IMG/VR virus record: IMGVR_UViG_3300032282_001319
Coordinates: 1 to 30,781 of that record
From: a virus
DNA: 30,781 nucleotides
Direction: 5' to 3' (one strand)
In this document: positions 6,678-13,584 of the stretch, in pieces
Numbering within the stretch: the stretch's first letter is position 1
Layout of the letters: each line of letters starts with the position of its first letter
Translations under genes and position numbers: made by a program
Notes under the pieces: model-generated
Told to the model about the DNA's origin: nothing
Database searches by the model: none
What the model saw: only the letters and a program-made list of their open reading frames with translations

Positions 6678-7760
6678 TTACCCCCAATGAAATGTTGCGT
6701 ATACAGGCTTGCCTACCGATGGTCTGCTCTTGCCCTCGTCTGCTTTCGATGAGTGATTGCTCAACTCGTCTTTGATGAAGTCGCTTGGTTCTACCTCACG
6801 CCCTCCATCGAATGAGGTATCGCTCTTGCCCTCACCCTTACCATCACCCTCGCCATCTTGCGGTTGACCATCGCCTTGCTCATCGCTTGGCTGACCATCT
6901 TGGCTATCGCTTGGCTTGTCACCCTTGCCGTTCTCAGAACCCCCCTGAGACTCGTCAGAATCGTCTGTAGAGGGCGATTGACCATCAGCCTCACCCTCAC
7001 CCTCACCCGCATCGTTCGCATCGTCTGAGGGGTTGCCGTCTGACTGCTCACCATCACCGCCTTGAGGCTTGTCAGGTTGACCCTGACCTTTCTCTTTTTC
7101 CTTTTGCTTTTCTTCTTGCTCTTGCTCCTTGATACGAGCGAACAATTCGATGGCAATCTTGGTGATGGTTGCGGTATCACGTGCAGACTGTGCACGTTTC
7201 AATGCCCACTTGATGTGCTTTGCCCAAGGTGACTTGCTGACGATGGATGCAACGCCAATCGAGTAGCCGTTTAAACGTCTTCCCTCAACTGCAAGAACGA
7301 AAGGGATGTTGCGTTTGTCGAGCGGGTCAACGTACCCATCCTTGGCGAGTATCGAATTGATGAGGTTCTCAAACAAGACACGAGCATTGGGTGCACGTTC
7401 TGATTCGATGACCTTACGTTCGATGCGTGGGTCTTCTAATCCATTGATGAGTGAACTCACGAATGAACCATGCTTTGCACGTGCTCTGTCCCAAGGTGCG
7501 TTGTCGGTATACCAAGCATGACCCAACTCGTGCAAGGCGTAGCCGATGAGGTTGTTGAACGTGGCTTGCGGGATGTTTGATTTCTCATCGATAGATGGAA
7601 ACAAAATCTTTGCATTGACACGTCTGTTGGTGCGGTCAAAAATAATTCCCGCAGTCTTGCCTGTCCAAAGAATCTCAAGCGAACCGAACTCGTCACCGCT
7701 TGCATTGAACACACGCTCTGAAGTAGTGGCAACGCCACGCTTAACATCGATGCCTAACAT
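6678..7760 (-). CDS. CobT-like metallopeptidase with acidic tail (N-terminal half)
   Basis: A 360-residue protein. Residues 77-81 are HELGH, a zincin motif. About 30 residues later, NGLEDPRIERK (about 106-116) gives the conserved E-D-x-R block of CobT/MoxR-associated proteins and a candidate third ligand. From about 205 to 340 the chain is low-complexity Gly/Ser/Asp/Glu/Gln, like the acidic linker of CobT. It ends YATFHWG before a TAA, in frame with the VWA gene 3 bp later. The fused length would be about 627 residues, normal for a full CobT-like protein. AGGAGG precedes the ATG by 6 nt. The substrate is unknown; a role in cobalamin synthesis is unlikely in a phage. Confidence 0.8.
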   Translation of the reverse strand: MLGIDVKRGVATTSERVFNASGDEFGSLEILWTGKTAGIIFDRTNRRVNAKILFPSIDEKSNIPQATFNNLIGYALHELGHAWYTDNAPWDRARAKHGSFVSSLINGLEDPRIERKVIESERAPNARVLFENLINSILAKDGYVDPLDKRNIPFVLAVEGRRLNGYSIGVASIVSKSPWAKHIKWALKRAQSARDTATITKIAIELFARIKEQEQEEKQKEKEKGQGQPDKPQGGDGEQSDGNPSDDANDAGEGEGEADGQSPSTDDSDESQGGSENGKGDKPSDSQDGQPSDEQGDGQPQDGEGDGKGEGKSDTSFDGGREVEPSDFIKDELSNHSSKADEGKSRPSVGKPVYATFHWG

Positions 7761-7769
7761 AGCACCTCC

Positions 7770-9248
7770 TTATTGTTTGGTTAAGAAAGATTTCAACGAC
7801 TGAACATCAATCGTTGCAGAGAACACACCACGCAACTCAGCCTCGCAGTCAGCGGGAAACTTGTTGACGATGGCGTTGTCGAAAGCGATTGCAACTGGCA
7901 CACCCTTTTGAATCGCACGTGCCCAAGCGAACAACTGACGCAACGATGGGGGCTGAGTCAAGATACCCGCTCTTGCTTTCTCACGTGCGGTATTGGCGAA
8001 CTTGACAAGCGTCACGCTTGCATCGTGCGACAGACCAGTACGCTTGCAGATGAGCGATACCTCTTCATCGTGTGGCAAGTAGTCGAACCGCAGAGTGAAC
8101 GAGAACCTATCCAAGAACGCAGTATTTTGGTCACGCACACCCGCAAAGTTACCCGATGTATCACCATGACCATTCGAGTTATCAGCACCGAAGAACACGA
8201 CATGCGATGCGACAGGAATGCGAACGCCTGTCTCAGCGATGACGATTGAACGATGAGGCGAACGCTCACACAATGCATGCAGTACTGCGAGGTTCTGTGC
8301 ACGAGCGAAACCAATCTCGTCAAGCAGAATGATTGCGCCTGTGTGTTGGATTGCCTGAGTGATGACACCCTCTTTCCAAACCACGTTGCCGTTCTGAATC
8401 GTGTTGCCCCCGATGAACTCAGCACGTTCGATTGCCTCGTCAAAATTCACACGAAACAATCTGCGTCCAAGGCGTGATGCAACTTGTGCAACGAACTCGC
8501 TCTTGCCTGTACCACGCTCACCCGCAAGCCACACGTTGTCAGGCAGAGGGTCATCGAGTGCGATGAGTGACTGATGCAAGTGTTGAGGGTTGAAGATGTA
8601 GTCATCGACACGAGCGGGTGCGTCAGCATCAGCCCACACCTCAATCTCAAGAGCAGAGAAGTCAACCGCTTGACCATCGTGCTCGTACTTGCACACGTCA
8701 CCGAAGATTTCACGAGCAGTCTTACGTTCGCACTTGGGCAATGCGTTGGCGATGGTGACAACCTCTTCACGAGGCGTGACCTTGCGGAAAGACTCAAACA
8801 AGTCTGAGACCTGAGTGCGAATGACCGACTCGACTTTGCCGTAGTCCACGCCTTGAATCGATGTGACTGCGTTGTTTAAACGAGTCTGCAACTCGTTGAA
8901 CTTCTGCTCGTTCGCAGTCTGTTGCTTGAGGTTCGCATCGAGTAACTCGTTCGCAACTTCACGAACACGAGTCACGCCCTCGACTGCCTTGGCAATGTCG
9001 GTTTGCGTCTGCAAGATTTTTGACCGCACGTCATCGTCCACACGTGCATTGGTTGCGAGTGACGATGCCTGTGATGGCACAGTAGTCTCGACTTCAGACA
9101 GAGTGACAACGCCTGTGTCGATGAGGTCACGAACTGCCCTGAGTGCCTCAACCTTGGTGATGTGAAATTTCTGCCCCCTGTTGGTGAGAACTGTGTTCAG
9201 CACAGGCAGAGAAAGTTTAGACAGGGCGAGAGAGATAGTGTTACTCAT
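7770..9248 (-). CDS. CobS/MoxR-like AAA+ ATPase
   Basis: A 492-residue protein. Residues 1-160 are helical, with a coiled-coil-like stretch near 75-130. The AAA+ core starts at about 235: Walker A GERGTGKS (243-250), Walker B IILLDE (306-311), a sensor-1-like FFGADNSNG, and an arginine-finger-like FLDRFSF. The fold is the AAA_5/MoxR type seen in CobS, which forms rings and acts with a CobT-like VWA partner; the matching CobT-like pair follows directly. GGAGG lies 8 nt before the ATG. The long N-terminal helical extension is not part of CobS and may bind the substrate. I infer a chaperone or remodelling function acting on a host or phage target. Confidence 0.9.
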   Translation of the reverse strand: MSNTISLALSKLSLPVLNTVLTNRGQKFHITKVEALRAVRDLIDTGVVTLSEVETTVPSQASSLATNARVDDDVRSKILQTQTDIAKAVEGVTRVREVANELLDANLKQQTANEQKFNELQTRLNNAVTSIQGVDYGKVESVIRTQVSDLFESFRKVTPREEVVTIANALPKCERKTAREIFGDVCKYEHDGQAVDFSALEIEVWADADAPARVDDYIFNPQHLHQSLIALDDPLPDNVWLAGERGTGKSEFVAQVASRLGRRLFRVNFDEAIERAEFIGGNTIQNGNVVWKEGVITQAIQHTGAIILLDEIGFARAQNLAVLHALCERSPHRSIVIAETGVRIPVASHVVFFGADNSNGHGDTSGNFAGVRDQNTAFLDRFSFTLRFDYLPHDEEVSLICKRTGLSHDASVTLVKFANTAREKARAGILTQPPSLRQLFAWARAIQKGVPVAIAFDNAIVNKFPADCEAELRGVFSATIDVQSLKSFLTKQ

Positions 9249-9269
9249 GGTTAAGCCTCCTTGAGATGA

Positions 9270-9833
9270 TTAAAGAACGAAAGTATTGCCATCACTTGGA
9301 CATGTCGGCAGACCTTGGTCAGCCCACTTGGTTGTCAAGCGAATTGTGTAACCGCACGATGGGCACGTGGCTTTGAGCATGCGGGTTGACTGAACCTTGC
9401 GGTCAGCATGGACGTTTAAACGAGCATGTGGGTACTCGCCCAACGATGACACAAGCGAACTGAACTCAGAGCGAAAGCGGTCACCAATCTTGGTTTGAGA
9501 TGGGATGCCCTCCAATTGCAGTTTGCGAACGAGTCGAGGGAAACGCCCACGATGACCATCGCCATCGGTTGCAGAGTGAGCCAACTCGTGGACGAGGATG
9601 CCGAACACCTCGAAAGGGTCAGCCTCCACAGGCGAGATAAGAATCTCGTCAGTACCATCGGACGATGCTCTCGCTGAGTGGTGCTCACCGATAGCACGAT
9701 TGAGCGAACGAGCATGGCGGGATGGAAACCCACAAGTAACACGAATCTTTGCGGGTAGCGGGTAGCCTAGCGCATCGAATACAGGACGCAATTCGTCTGT
9801 GGCTTGCGTCAGCCATTCTTCACGTGATGTCAT
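9270..9833 (-). CDS. SprT-like zinc metallopeptidase
   Basis: A 187-residue protein with HELAH at 82-86 and a histidine at 94 (GDGHRGRF), the H-E-x-x-H plus downstream His layout of SprT/Spartan-type enzymes. The C-terminus has a zinc-ribbon-like pattern: CPSCGYTIRL, then TCPSDGNTF, where Asp replaces the last Cys. SprT-family enzymes in eukaryotes cut proteins crosslinked to DNA; the phage versions are uncharacterised as far as I know. The start overlaps the upstream stop as ATGA, with AGGAGG 11 nt before it. The gene lies directly upstream of the AAA+ gene, so the cassette encodes two separate HExxH proteins. Confidence 0.82.
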   Translation of the reverse strand: MTSREEWLTQATDELRPVFDALGYPLPAKIRVTCGFPSRHARSLNRAIGEHHSARASSDGTDEILISPVEADPFEVFGILVHELAHSATDGDGHRGRFPRLVRKLQLEGIPSQTKIGDRFRSEFSSLVSSLGEYPHARLNVHADRKVQSTRMLKATCPSCGYTIRLTTKWADQGLPTCPSDGNTFVL

Positions 9834-10021
9834 TTAAAAATGCCTCCTAAGTTTGACAAAATAAATTCACGCCCGACACATTCACCAAGGTGACGTGTGC
9901 CGTCAGCGTAAACATAAGACTCACCGCAACCGCCTGTCCAATCGAGAATGAACACGAACAGAAAGAGAACGAACACGATGAGGGAAAGAACAACAACAAA
10001 AGACTCGAACAGTTTTTTCAA
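9830..10021 (-). CDS. Small single-pass membrane protein
   Basis: A 63-residue protein, MKKLFESFVVVLSLIVFVLF at the start. Residues 8-27 form one strongly hydrophobic helix, followed by a polar part with two cysteines (TGGCGESYVYADGTRHLGEC) that could pair outside the membrane. With the two N-terminal lysines, the likely topology is N-in, C-out. It starts at TTG, 5 nt after AAGGAG, and its stop overlaps the SprT-like gene start as ATGA. A signal-peptide reading is possible too. No family recognised. Confidence 0.65.
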   Translation of the reverse strand: MKKLFESFVVVLSLIVFVLFLFVFILDWTGGCGESYVYADGTRHLGECVGREFILSNLGGIFK

Positions 10022-10030
10022 GATGTCTCC

Positions 10031-10216
10031 TTAATTTGATGATGGGTAGTCGATGAGACCACGCTCGATGAGAGCGGTAGCGGTACGTCCGAACCAACCT
10101 TGCAACTTCCAAGCAAGACCAGTATTGACCAACTCTTGCCACGCTTGGAGGTATTGCTCCTCCGAATCGCACTCGACAAAACCCTCTGCGATACCTACTG
10201 CGTTGAATGAATCCAT
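10031..10216 (-). CDS. First gene of the leftward operon, unknown
   Basis: A 61-residue protein starting MDSFNAVGIAEGFVECDSEE and ending RGLIDYPSSN. It looks like one helical domain with a conserved-looking WQELVNTGLAWKLQGWFGR centre. I have the impression that short proteins of this kind are common in phages, but cannot name the family. I chose the ATG at 10216 because AGGAGG lies 10 nt upstream; an upstream in-frame start at 10294 has no ribosome site. It is the promoter-proximal gene, so the early promoter must lie to its right. Confidence 0.65.
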   Translation of the reverse strand: MDSFNAVGIAEGFVECDSEEQYLQAWQELVNTGLAWKLQGWFGRTATALIERGLIDYPSSN

Positions 10217-10293
10217 AGTGAAAAGCCTCCTAAAAAAATTGATGGTCACCGAATGGTGATTGCATCCTATTGCACACGCTGAAAGCATATGCA

Positions 10294-10331
10294 ACGAGAT
10301 GGAATCTCGTCACCCTTATTCACGAGGGTGA
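10294..10331 (-). promoter_or_regulatory. Tandem hairpins in the leader of the leftward operon
   Basis: Two adjacent hairpins lie 80-115 bp before the first leftward gene: ACGAGAT-GGA-ATCTCGT (10294-10310, 7-bp stem) and TCACCCT with AGGGTGA (10310-10316 and 10325-10331, 8-nt loop). ACGAG at 10322-10326 could instead pair with CTCGT at 10306-10310, so the folds may compete. No T tract follows. Likely a structured 5' leader; function unknown. Confidence 0.4.
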
Positions 10332-10388
10332 TGCATGGAGTCAGAGCCTTGCGCCTACTGCGAAGAGTAGCGGACTGTCTTTGCTTGC

Positions 10389-10498
10389 CCCCTGTGTGTG
10401 TAAGTGGTAGGCGTGAGTGAGACTTGTCTGCGTAGGTGTCTGACGTAGTCAACTGGGCTGATGTCTCTCTGTCTGTCCCCTGTATGTGTAGGTGGGTG
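10389..10498. repeat. Pair of 22-bp imperfect direct repeats
   Basis: CCCCTGTGTGTGTAAGTGGT plus AG (10389-10410) and CCCCTGTATGTGTAGGTGGG plus TG (10477-10498) match at 18 of 22 positions and are 88 bp apart. They sit in the non-coding control region upstream of the leftward operon, so they may be binding sites or origin iterons. Two copies only, so the case is weak. Confidence 0.45.
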
Positions 10499-10619
10499 AC
10501 ACGTTGAGAGCCTGTACCAATCGGGCTTTCTTGCTCGCACTAGAGAGGTTGCGAATCTCTCATCAAAGCGGTCTGCGTTGTTCGATGCAAGCACCGAACG
10601 AGAACCAATAATAGCACGT

Positions 10620-11116
10620 GTTTAAACAGACGTGTAAATTCTTTTGTTGCAATGACCCTACAACTTAGTCGGGATTAAATGCGATGAGTACTTTTATCTA
10701 TGGTGACCGATTTAAAGGGTCTACAAGCGCCTATCGGGGGTGCAAGCACCTACCCCCTTGACGTGCTTGCATTCGTTCGTTATACGAGGTTTGAAGTATT
10801 TTGTTTTCAATAAGTTATCCACAATTTTGTGAACAACTTTGACTTATCCACAGGCATGGGATAACTCGTACTGGATGTTTAAACAGGCAGACTTTGATTT
10901 GCACACCCAAGGGTGAGCAATTCAAACGAGCGAGGTTTAAACGCTGAGACTAGAGGCTCACCGCATGAGCCTGTCGTTTTCAAAAGCGGGTCATCAGCGT
11001 AGCGGAATGGTCAGGCGTTGTAGGGTAGTGATAGAGCGATGAGTGACGTTGACGTGGTGATGTTGCGAACAGTCTACGAACAGAGCACGAACCTTGTTGA
11101 CAGTCTCTGTTTAAAC
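10620..11116. other. Probable replication origin / divergent control region
   Basis: The 969-bp gap 10217-11185 between the leftward and rightward operons has no credible gene. Its centre holds two perfect DnaA boxes TTATCCACA (10815-10823 and 10844-10852, same strand, 29 bp apart) in A/T-rich sequence. Beside them are two competing hairpins: GGGGGT (10736-10741) with ACCCCC (10752-10757), or TGCAAGCAC (10741-10749) with GTGCTTGCA (10763-10771). Four GTTTAAAC copies lie here (10620, 10877, 10935, 11109). To the right, AGGCTCA-CCGCA-TGAGCCT (10954-10972) lies within ACGCTGA (10941-10947) and TCAGCGT (10994-11000). This fits an origin using host DnaA, though no initiator gene is adjacent. Confidence 0.55.
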
Positions 11117-11185
11117 GTCAACCATATGAGGCGAAGTGGTCATGGAGTGACTACAGACATTCAACGCACTAAGGGGATTTAAACC

Positions 11186-11809
11186 ATGCAAAAGAGCAAG
11201 ACACACAACGCAAGCACTCAGAGCGAGAACGATGCAAGCACAGAGCAAGCGGGGGCTTATGTCGAAGACATGCGGTCAGCCGTTGCTCAAGTAGAGATAA
11301 AGACAAAGAAGAATGGACTACCAAGAGGCGTACACAGAGAAGAGACTACAGACAGTCAAGGCAGAGACAAGAGACTGACTGCAAAGATGCAAGCATTCGC
11401 ATCGAATATCGTTCAAGGTCTCTCACCCAACGATGCGTATCGAAGAGCATATGACTGCTCGAATATGGGTGAGGCATCAATCGTCAGCGAGGCGAACCGA
11501 CTTTTGAAAGACCCACGAATCAGTTTATTACTGGAGTCCTTTTGGAAGACCCTCAAAGAAAACGTCATCGCTGACCATCAAGCCACACGCAGACACATCA
11601 TGTCGGAACTGTTCAACCATGCTGAGAGAGCGAACGAACGAACGAGTGACAAACTGAAAGCGCTCGAACTGATGGGCAGAGCGATAGGCATGTTCACCGA
11701 CAAAGTAGAGAGCAAGACAGAAGAGGTCAACGTGGACTCACTCAAGAAAGAACTGGAGTCATCACTTGAACTGCTCAAGTCAAGCAAGAGCAAACCACTA
11801 CTGAATTGA
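11186..11809 (+). CDS. Terminase small subunit
   Basis: A 207-residue protein. The N-terminal 65 residues are polar and probably disordered. Residues 65-115 match the helix-turn-helix region of small terminases: RLTAKMQAFASNIVQGLSPN, then DAYRRAYDCSN, and SEANRLLKDPRIS. The C-terminal half is helical with an acidic, Ser/Lys-rich tail, as expected for oligomer formation. Small terminase binds the packaging site on phage DNA and hands it to the large subunit. AAGGGGA precedes the ATG. Unusually, the large subunit is not adjacent but about 2.2 kb downstream, with small genes and a structured RNA between. Confidence 0.85.
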   Translation: MQKSKTHNASTQSENDASTEQAGAYVEDMRSAVAQVEIKTKKNGLPRGVHREETTDSQGRDKRLTAKMQAFASNIVQGLSPNDAYRRAYDCSNMGEASIVSEANRLLKDPRISLLLESFWKTLKENVIADHQATRRHIMSELFNHAERANERTSDKLKALELMGRAIGMFTDKVESKTEEVNVDSLKKELESSLELLKSSKSKPLLN

Positions 11810-11991
11810 AATCGTGATGCGTATGTGCGAACAGTTTAAACAGGGTACGGCATGTGCGATGCGTGATGTGCGTGACCCACTACCTGCCCACCCGCCATAT
11901 GCGAACGTGCTCACCCGCCCACGTATACGCTCGATTTCCCACATCCCATCAGTATTCCCTATACTAAGCGAACGTTCTGATATACTGAAAC

Positions 11992-12041
11992 ACCCCCCTT
12001 GTGTTTTTAAATCGGTAGGGGTAGGGGGTATATATTTTTTG
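11992..12041 (+). terminator. Possible terminator after the small terminase gene
   Basis: ACCCCC (11992-11997) can pair with GGGGGT (12024-12029) over a long loop and is followed by ATATATTTTTT. The stem is short for its 26-nt loop, so this is tentative. The rest of the 245-bp gap 11810-12054 holds one GTTTAAAC copy (11834) and two TATACT boxes (near 11955 and 11982), possible -10 elements, but no gene. Confidence 0.35.
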
Positions 12042-12054
12042 CAGGAGGTTTCAC

Positions 12055-12216
12055 GTGAAACAACTTAATGGATTTCAGTGGGGTGTTATCAATGGTCTGG
12101 GGTGGATGGCTGTTCTTACTGACGGTTGGATACTCCATGTGCACTGGTTGGCACTCATAGGGTTCGTGGCGTTAATCTATTCTTTATGGAGGATGTATGA
12201 AGACACCAGAGGATGA
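12055..12216 (+). CDS. Small membrane protein
   Basis: A 53-residue protein starting at GTG (MKQLNGFQWGVINGLGWMAV in translation), with GCAGGAGG ending 6 nt before it. Most of the chain from residue 15 to 46 is hydrophobic and Trp-rich (WMAVLTDG, WILHVHWLALIGFVALIYSL), enough for one or two membrane passes, and it ends in charged residues (RMYEDTRG). It overlaps the next start by 20 bp in another frame. It could be a small inner-membrane protein; lysis genes are often of this kind, but there is no holin signature to claim it. Confidence 0.6.
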   Translation: MKQLNGFQWGVINGLGWMAVLTDGWILHVHWLALIGFVALIYSLWRMYEDTRG

Positions 12217-12553
12217 AGAGTTTGAACGGATAGAGCGGGAACAAGCAATGTATGAAGTGCAAAGGCTTGGTCAAGAGATTGAACAAAATCATATAGCGTA
12301 CGTTCCTATGACGGACTACGAACGTCTTGAGAAGAAACTTACAGAGGCGTTATTTGAGGTGGAGAGTATCAAGGGGCGTATAGACTTGGTAGAGAAGGAA
12401 ACGGGAGAAAGAGAACGCATAGCAGTTCTGGAAACAATTGAAGCCTTGTATGACTCTGAAGCACCTAACTACATGTTCCAAGATGGTTATAACCTAGCCC
12501 TTGACCATATAGAAGAATTTGTTAAGGGTAGAAGTAAAAGGAGCCAAACATGA
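12197..12553 (+). CDS. Hypothetical coiled-coil protein
   Basis: A 118-residue acidic protein, MKTPEDEEFERIEREQAMYE at the start. Residues 40-80 (LEKKLTEALFEVESIKGRID) predict as coiled coil, and a C-terminal helix follows (YNLALDHIEEFVKG). No catalytic motif. GGAGG lies close before the ATG, inside the preceding gene, and its stop overlaps the next start as ATGA. It is part of a run of six small overlapping genes between the terminase subunit genes. Function unknown. Confidence 0.65.
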   Translation: MKTPEDEEFERIEREQAMYEVQRLGQEIEQNHIAYVPMTDYERLEKKLTEALFEVESIKGRIDLVEKETGERERIAVLETIEALYDSEAPNYMFQDGYNLALDHIEEFVKGRSKRSQT

Positions 12554-12714
12554 CACCAGAATACACATTTGCCCCATCTCCTAAACCCGTTGGGCGTTGG
12601 GTTCTGTATCCACAGGCAACGCCATACATATCCTTTACGGTGTATCACAAGCCCACCGATGAACAGATAAAAAACACAGAGCAACTACTTGGCTGGAAAT
12701 GGGAGGACGCATGA
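12550..12714 (+). CDS. Small hypothetical protein
   Basis: A 54-residue protein, MTPEYTFAPSPKPVGRWVLY at the start, with aromatic and proline content and a C-terminal helix ending LLGWKWEDA. It starts with ATGA overlapping the previous stop (AAAGGAG 6 nt before) and ends with ATGA overlapping the next start. These overlaps are the main evidence that it is translated. No recognised family. Confidence 0.6.
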   Translation: MTPEYTFAPSPKPVGRWVLYPQATPYISFTVYHKPTDEQIKNTEQLLGWKWEDA

Positions 12715-12821
12715 CACAAGATGAAATCATTGAGATGGCTACAAAAGTTTATGGTGAATGTGATTGGCTTTTTTATATGGGCAATAAACCGATAAGGAGA
12801 AGAACACATGACACAAGATGA
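12711..12821 (+). CDS. Very small hypothetical protein
   Basis: A 36-residue peptide, MTQDEIIEMATKVYGECDWL at the start, ending in a basic stretch (KPIRRRTHDTR). GGGAGG sits 5 nt before the ATG, which overlaps the previous stop. The first 15 bases of the gene (ATGACACAAGATGAA) are repeated exactly at the start of the next gene at 12808, so one may be a truncated relic of a duplication. The N-terminus resembles short phage proteins beginning MTQDEIIxMA. Real translation is likely; function unknown. Confidence 0.5.
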   Translation: MTQDEIIEMATKVYGECDWLFYMGNKPIRRRTHDTR

Positions 12822-13125
12822 AGAAATTAAACGCCAAAACGAAAAGATTGAGTTCCTTGCCCGAACCAATATGCTGTACAGCGATTGGGAGCATCGTGAT
12901 ACGCAAGTCACAAGCCAGTTAATCCGCAAAGGTATTGAGGAGGCTAAGATAAATGCAGAGTTGCGAGCAGAGATTGAACGCCTTAAAGAAGTGAGTTGGG
13001 GTGTTGATTGGGGCAAAGCAGGGGACACACCTTGCGCCACCATTGTCAGACGTTTACTTAATGGTGGGATTGAAGTACTTGCCGTGGAATATGCGCCTTA
13101 CACACTCAAGGAGAAGAACACATGA
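12808..13125 (+). CDS. Hypothetical coiled-coil protein
   Basis: A 105-residue protein, MTQDEEIKRQNEKIEFLART at the start, with a long charged helix and a second heptad-like helix (AKINAELRAEIERLKEVSW), then a beta-type C-terminus (GGIEVLAVEYAPYTLKEK). AAGGAG precedes the ATG by 8 nt. The stop overlaps the next start as ATGA, with an identical 18-bp AAGGAGAAGAACACATGA at both genes' starts. Probably a dimeric small protein. No family recognised. Confidence 0.65.
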   Translation: MTQDEEIKRQNEKIEFLARTNMLYSDWEHRDTQVTSQLIRKGIEEAKINAELRAEIERLKEVSWGVDWGKAGDTPCATIVRRLLNGGIEVLAVEYAPYTLKEKNT

Positions 13126-13334
13126 AAGAAAAGGATTGGATTATTGCCAGACTACTCTACGCCCTGTATGCAGAAGGTAGGAACGCTGACAACACTGATG
13201 CTATGAGAGCCTCCAATTGGTTTATAAATAACCACGGAACATCGCAGTTGCTAGATGCCTACTCCCAGATTTCAAAAGAAGGGCGTAAGATTTACGAGCC
13301 GTATTGGGTAGACAAAGACAAGTGGTCTAAATAG
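13122..13334 (+). CDS. Small hypothetical protein
   Basis: A 70-residue helical protein, MKEKDWIIARLLYALYAEGR at the start, ending WVDKDKWSK. The charged, aromatic helices suggest a small soluble bundle. It has a strong ribosome site (AAGGAG) and an ATGA overlap with the previous gene. It is the last of the tiny-gene run; the structured RNA element begins 16 bp after its stop. Function unknown. Confidence 0.6.
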   Translation: MKEKDWIIARLLYALYAEGRNADNTDAMRASNWFINNHGTSQLLDAYSQISKEGRKIYEPYWVDKDKWSK

Positions 13335-13349
13335 GTTTAAAATCGTTCT

Positions 13350-13486
13350 GCCATTGGGGGTGCACTAGCGAAGCACAGCCCGACAAGGGAAGGTAACTGG
13401 GTGCAAATCCCAGACAATGGCTCCATCACGCATGGGGATTGAGCGTCTTAATGCTGGCTCTTGTCGCCCAGCCTTGCAATCTCCAT
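13350..13486 (+). ncRNA. Structured RNA element with complementary hairpin loops
   Basis: Stem GCCATTG (13350-13356) with CAATGGC (13415-13421) closes a domain of three hairpins: GTGC/GCAC (13360-13363, 13373-13376), CCC/GGG (13379-13381, 13387-13389), and CTGGG/CCCAG (13397-13401, 13409-13413) with a 7-nt loop TGCAAAT. A second domain follows: ATGGGGATTG (13432-13441) with CAATCTCCAT (13477-13486, one G-U pair) enclosing GCTGG/CCAGC (13453-13457, 13468-13472). CGACAAG (13381-13387) in one hairpin is the exact reverse complement of CTTGTCG (13460-13466) in the loop of another, so a kissing interaction is possible. It looks tRNA-like (76 nt ending CCA) but fails tRNA geometry. Class unknown; strand assumed from the flanking genes. 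Confidence 0.55.
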
Positions 13487-13514
13487 TCGTGTTGGTATAC
13501 ATGTTTGCAATGTC

Positions 13515-13543
13515 ATGTATAAAAAACATTAATTTTTATACAT
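13515..13543. promoter_or_regulatory. A/T-rich inverted repeat
   Basis: A perfect 11-bp inverted repeat, ATGTATAAAAA (13515-13525) and TTTTTATACAT (13533-13543), with a 7-nt spacer. It lies between the structured RNA and the regulator gene pair. It could be an operator or a weak bidirectional terminator; the lack of G/C in the stem argues against a terminator. Confidence 0.45.
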
Positions 13544-13584
13544 AACAACTCCTTGAACGTTTAAACAATGTTCGTGTACAATAC

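Noticed and set aside
5871-9248. Cobalamin (vitamin B12) synthesis by the CobS/CobT-like genes
   Set aside because: No other cobalamin gene is present, and the proteins belong to the wider MoxR/VWA group; the partnership is kept but the cobaltochelatase role has no support here.
10355-10594. A 79-residue leftward open frame in the control region
   Set aside because: It starts at GTG without a ribosome site, contains the direct repeats, and has no protein-like pattern; non-coding control DNA explains it better.
13386-13415. A cobalamin riboswitch (GGGAA followed by GGTGCAAATCC)
   Set aside because: The short match is real, but the later conserved blocks (CCCCGC-x-ACTGT and the final B12-box hairpin) are missing or in the wrong order. 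It deserves a model search but I do not claim it.
13350-13425. A tRNA gene (76 nt, 7-bp acceptor-like stem, CCA end, T-arm-like hairpin)
   Set aside because: The T-like stem is shifted by one base, leaving an unpaired A before the acceptor strand; the loop is TGCAAAT rather than TTCRANY; the middle hairpin has a 3-bp stem and 5-nt loop, so there is no usable anticodon arm.
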